From assembly GCF_901827185.1 (NCBI RefSeq), contig NZ_LR594671.1, forward strand, positions 3,286,001 to 3,350,000: a stretch of DNA of 64,000 nt. The letters are read 5' to 3'. The DNA comes from Variovorax sp. PBL-E5 (GTDB lineage: Bacteria > Pseudomonadota > Gammaproteobacteria > Burkholderiales > Burkholderiaceae_C). Below the pieces are notes generated by a model. The model was not told the DNA's origin and did not search any database. It worked only from the letters and a program-made list of their open reading frames with translations. The translations under genes and the position numbers were made by a program. Every line of letters begins with the position of its first letter. Position 1 is the first letter of the stretch. This document shows, one piece after another, positions 60,705-64,000 of this stretch.

Positions 60705-62854
60705 GCCGACACCTCCTGCCTGGCGGCATGCGCGTGGCGCGCATCGGCCGTCAGCTGCAGCGAGGTGGCGCGGCGGACGATCGAATCGAGCTGGTAGATG
60801 CCGGCGACCGCAGGCGCCGCATGCGAAGCGCCGCCGCCGGCGATCGCGGCCGTCGTGGCATTGTTCAGCCGATCGGCCGGCACCGGCCCCGGCGCGGCGA
60901 AGCCGGCATCGGCCAGCACATCGGCCGTCGATTCGAAGGAGAAGCCGGAAAGACCCAGCAGATTGGCCAGCACGCGCAGCACCTTCCACGCCGGACGCGC
61001 TTCGCCCAGCGGCTTGACGACCGCATGGAAGCTCTGCGCACGGCCTTCGGCATTGACGAAGGTGCCGGGCGTCTCGGTGAACGGCGCGATCGGCAGCAGC
61101 ACGTCGCTGAATTCGAGGTTGGCCTTGAAGGGGCTCAGCGTCACGACCATCTGGGCGTGTGCGAGCGCATCGACCGCGGAGACGCCCGCGGCCGAATCGA
61201 ACACCGGCTCGTTGTTGAGCAGTAGCACCGCCTTGAGCGCGCCGCCGAGCATGGCGCCTGCGTGCAGGCCGCCCTCCTTCGGCAAGGCGCCGACGAGCTG
61301 CGCGCCGACCGTGTTCGCGGCCTCGGTGAGATAGCCGACGCTGGCGCCGGTCTGCGCGCCGATCCACTGGGCCAGCGCGAGCAGGCTGCCGGCCTCGGCA
61401 TGGTGCGCGGCCGCGTTGCCGAGCAGGATCGCCTTGCGTTCGCCGCCGAGCAGCGAAGCGGCCAGCGCCTTCGCGGCGTCGCCGGCGGCGGCCGTGCGGC
61501 TCACCGGCGCCGCGGCGCCCATGCTTTCGGCGATCGCGCCGGCGATCTCGGCCAGCGCATCGAACCAGTCATGCGCCGGCACGCGCACGGCGTTCGCCAC
61601 GGGCATCGCCCAGGCATCGGCATCGGCGAACAGTTCGGGCGAGGTCACTGCGCTCAGCACGCCGCCCCTGCGCACCGCCTGGCGGATGCGCTGCGCGAAC
61701 AGCGGATGGTCCTTGCGCAGGTTGCTGCCGACCACGAGCACGCGTTGCAGCTGCGACAGCGAAGCGATCGAGGTGCCAAGCCAGCGCACGCCCTCGGACG
61801 CGGAGAAATCGGCGTTGCGCAGACGGTGGTCGATGTTGCCGCTGCCCAGGCCGTGCATCAGCAGCTTGGCCAGGTGCAGCTCTTCGAGCGTGCTGTGCGG
61901 GCTCGCCAGCGTGCCGATGCTTTGCGCACCGTGGTCGGCCTTGATCTGCTTCAGGCCGTTGGCCACGTATTCGAGCGCGGTCTGCCAGTCGACCTGCTGC
62001 CACTGGCCACCCTGCTTGAGCATCGGCTGCGTCAGGCGCTCGGGGCTGTTCAACGCTTCGTACGAGAAGCGGTCGCGGTCGGCGATCCAGCATTCGTTCA
62101 CGTCCTCGTTCTCGAGAGGAACGACGCGCATGACCTTGTTGTTCTTGACCTGGACGATCAGGTTGGCACCGGTCGAATCGTGCGGGCTGATCGACTTGCG
62201 GCGCGACAGCTCCCAGGTGCGGGCGCTGTAGCGGAAGGGCTTGCTGGTGAGCGCGCCGACCGGACAGATGTCGATCATGTTGCCGGAGAGTTCGGAGTCG
62301 ACCGAATCGCCGAGGAAGGTCTCGATCTCGGAATGCTCGCCACGGTGCGACATGCCGAGCTCCATCACGCCGGCCACTTCCTGGCCGAAGCGCACGCAGC
62401 GCGTGCAATGGATGCAGCGGCTCATCTCTTCCATGCTGATGAGCGGGCCGACGTCCTTGTGGAACACGACGCGCTTTTCTTCCTCGTAGCGCGAGGACGA
62501 ACCGCCGTAGCCCACCGCCAGATCCTGCAGCTGGCATTCGCCGCCCTGATCGCAGATCGGGCAATCGAGCGGATGGTTGATCAGCAGGAACTCCATGACC
62601 GACTGCTGGGCCTTGATGGCCTTGTCGCTCTTGGTGCGAACGATCATGCCCTGCGTGACCGGCGTGGCGCAGGCCGGCATCGGCTTGGGCGCCTTCTCGA
62701 CATCGACCAGGCACATGCGGCAATTGGCCGCGATGCTGAGCTTCTTGTGATAGCAGAAGTGCGGAATGTAGGTGCCCGCCTTGTCGGCCGCATGCATGAT
62801 CATGCTGCCTTCGACGATGTCGACCTTCTTGCCGTCGAGTTCGATTTCAACCAT
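60701..62854 (-). CDS. nuoG: NADH-quinone oxidoreductase subunit G
   Basis: A 717-residue Fe-S subunit of the N-module. The N-terminus binds N1b ([2Fe-2S]: [16 protein letters not shown] and the later Cys in PACATPV), N5 ([18 protein letters not shown], His-Cys3) and N4 ([13 protein letters not shown] with CPVGAL). The C-terminal part is the molybdopterin-oxidoreductase-like fold without cofactor. I see no extra Cys set for N7. It lies 13 nt behind nuoF. Confidence 0.97.
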   Translation of the reverse strand: MVEIELDGKKVDIVEGSMIMHAADKAGTYIPHFCYHKKLSIAANCRMCLVDVEKAPKPMPACATPVTQGMIVRTKSDKAIKAQQSVMEFLLINHPLDCPICDQGGECQLQDLAVGYGGSSSRYEEEKRVVFHKDVGPLISMEEMSRCIHCTRCVRFGQEVAGVMELGMSHRGEHSEIETFLGDSVDSELSGNMIDICPVGALTSKPFRYSARTWELSRRKSISPHDSTGANLIVQVKNNKVMRVVPLENEDVNECWIADRDRFSYEALNSPERLTQPMLKQGGQWQQVDWQTALEYVANGLKQIKADHGAQSIGTLASPHSTLEELHLAKLLMHGLGSGNIDHRLRNADFSASEGVRWLGTSIASLSQLQRVLVVGSNLRKDHPLFAQRIRQAVRRGGVLSAVTSPELFADADAWAMPVANAVRVPAHDWFDALAEIAGAIAESMGAAAPVSRTAAAGDAAKALAASLLGGERKAILLGNAAAHHAEAGSLLALAQWIGAQTGASVGYLTEAANTVGAQLVGALPKEGGLHAGAMLGGALKAVLLLNNEPVFDSAAGVSAVDALAHAQMVVTLSPFKANLEFSDVLLPIAPFTETPGTFVNAEGRAQSFHAVVKPLGEARPAWKVLRVLANLLGLSGFSFESTADVLADAGFAAPGPVPADRLNNATTAAIAGGGASHAAPAVAGIYQLDSIVRRATSLQLTADARHAHAARQEVSA

Positions 62855-62867
62855 ATGTGTGTCTTGC

Positions 62868-64000
62868 TCAGGCCTTGGCCGTCGTCTTGGGGACGTAGCC
62901 TGGAATCAGCGCCTCGAACTCGTGGCGGAAGTGCTTGATCATGGCCCGCACCGGCATTGCGGCGGCATCGCCGAGCGCGCAGATCGTGCGGCCCTGGATG
63001 TTGTCGGCCACCGAGTTGAGCAGGTCCATGTCGGAGGCCTTGCCCTGCCCGTTGTGGATGCGGTCCACCACGCGCCAGAGCCAGCCCGTGCCTTCGCGGC
63101 AGGGCGTGCATTGGCCGCAGGACTCATGCATGTAGAAATACGAAAGCCGCTTGAGCGATTCGACCATCGAGCGGCTGTCGTCCATCACGATCACCGCGCC
63201 CGAGCCGAGCATCGAGCCGGCCTTGGCAATGGCGTCGTAGTCCATCGTGCAGTCCATCATGATCGACGCCGGCAGCACCGGCGCCGAGGAGCCGCCGGGA
63301 ATCACGGCCTTGAGCTGTCGGCCACGGCGCACGCCGCCCGCGAGTTCGAGCAGCTTGGAGAACGGCGTGCCCATCGGGATCTCGTAGTTGCCGGGCAGCT
63401 CGACGTCGCCGCTGACCGAGAAGATCTTGGTGCCGCCGTTGTTCGGCTTGCCGCATTCGAGGTACGCCGGGCCGCCGTTGACGATGATCCACGGCACGGC
63501 CGCGAAGGTCTCGGTGTTGTTGATCGTCGTCGGCTTGCCGTAGAGGCCGAAGCTGGCGGGGAACGGCGGCTTGAAGCGCGGCTGGCCCTTCTTGCCTTCG
63601 AGCGATTCGAGCAGCGCGGTCTCCTCGCCGCAGATGTAGGCGCCGAAGCCGTGCGTCGCGTGCAGCTGGAAGTTGAAGCTGCTGCCCAGGATGCCGTCGC
63701 CGAGATAGCCGGCGGCACGGGCCTCTTCGAGCGCTTCCTCGAAACGCTCGTAGGTCGTGAAGATCTCGCCGTGGATGTAGTTGTAGCCGACGCTGATGCC
63801 CATCGCATAGGCGGCGATGGCCATGCCCTCGATCACGATGTGCGGGTTGTACTGCAGCAGGTCGCGGTCCTTGCAGGTGCCGGGCTCGCCCTCGTCCGAA
63901 TTGCAGACCAGGTACTTCTGTCCCGGGAACTGGCGCGGCATGAAGCTCCACTTGAGGCCGGTCGGGAAGCCCGCGCCGCCGCGGCCGCGCAGGCCCGAAG
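62868..64000 (-). CDS. nuoF: NADH-quinone oxidoreductase subunit F (5' end beyond the window)
   Basis: The visible part is the C-terminal 377 residues, and the frame runs off the right edge without a start. It holds the FMN/NADH site ([13 protein letters not shown] just at the edge, then [13 protein letters not shown] and the [17 protein letters not shown] segment) and the N3 cluster ligands in [14 protein letters not shown] plus a final Cys in TICALGDAA. It oxidises NADH and passes electrons to NuoE and NuoG. Confidence 0.97.
   Translation of the reverse strand, partial: SGLRGRGGAGFPTGLKWSFMPRQFPGQKYLVCNSDEGEPGTCKDRDLLQYNPHIVIEGMAIAAYAMGISVGYNYIHGEIFTTYERFEEALEEARAAGYLGDGILGSSFNFQLHATHGFGAYICGEETALLESLEGKKGQPRFKPPFPASFGLYGKPTTINNTETFAAVPWIIVNGGPAYLECGKPNNGGTKIFSVSGDVELPGNYEIPMGTPFSKLLELAGGVRRGRQLKAVIPGGSSAPVLPASIMMDCTMDYDAIAKAGSMLGSGAVIVMDDSRSMVESLKRLSYFYMHESCGQCTPCREGTGWLWRVVDRIHNGQGKASDMDLLNSVADNIQGRTICALGDAAAMPVRAMIKHFRHEFEALIPGYVPKTTAKA

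Overview
The window is a gene-dense, GC-rich stretch of chromosome from a betaproteobacterium, most likely the Comamonadaceae (a Variovorax-like organism). The grounds are the very high GC at third codon positions, four Bug-type solute receptors, the DUF2818 gene behind nuoN, the liv operon and the style of the dispersed intergenic repeats. I saw no rRNA, tRNA, CRISPR array, prophage or transposase. The genus is inference.

Left third (1-20.7 kb): housekeeping genes mixed with accessory ones. hslO (redox chaperone), a gamma-carbonic anhydrase homologue, a DUF455 ferritin-like protein, a MaoC hydratase, xerD, two Bug receptors and an AEC transporter come first. Then come queG, tsaE, amiC, mutL and miaA, which form a tight cluster in many proteobacteria. 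Here the cluster is split between amiC and mutL by DedA, SDR, dienelactone-hydrolase and lipoprotein genes and a MITE-like repeat. A LolD-type ATPase follows miaA.

Middle (20.7-39.8 kb): two parallel modules, each a LysR regulator divergent from a Bug receptor and an FAD oxidoreductase. Their intergenic regions share an ATAAC/GTTAT pair and a promoter at identical spacing. Between them lies a fluoride-resistance unit (sigma-70-type promoter, fluoride riboswitch, crcB, DUF190 gene, universal stress protein). Module 2 continues into a VOC extradiol-like enzyme and a ketopantoate-reductase-like enzyme. Further on are a threonine dehydratase-like enzyme, a DGPF protein with its ECF-type sigma factor, and an FtsX-type permease, PLP enzyme and AttH-like lipocalin group. 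The LolD-type ATPase at 20.1 kb may serve that permease.

Right part (39.8-64 kb, almost all minus strand): a branched-chain amino acid ABC transporter (livGFJ, then livHM behind a repeat), a marR-nodT-emrA-emrB drug-efflux operon with a clear promoter and operator, a divergent MsbA-type ABC exporter, and the distal half of the complex I operon (nuoF to nuoN, with nuoF cut by the window edge) followed by DUF2818, Nudix and DUF1178 genes.

Two window-wide themes stand out. Many first genes have a TAnnnT -10-like box only 6-8 nt before the start codon and no Shine-Dalgarno, which suggests widespread leaderless transcripts. Two classes of dispersed repeats occupy operon junctions: 0.5-0.8 kb elements with about 100-bp terminal inverted repeats, and short CCCCCAG-type elements that abut stop codons inside the nuo and liv operons.
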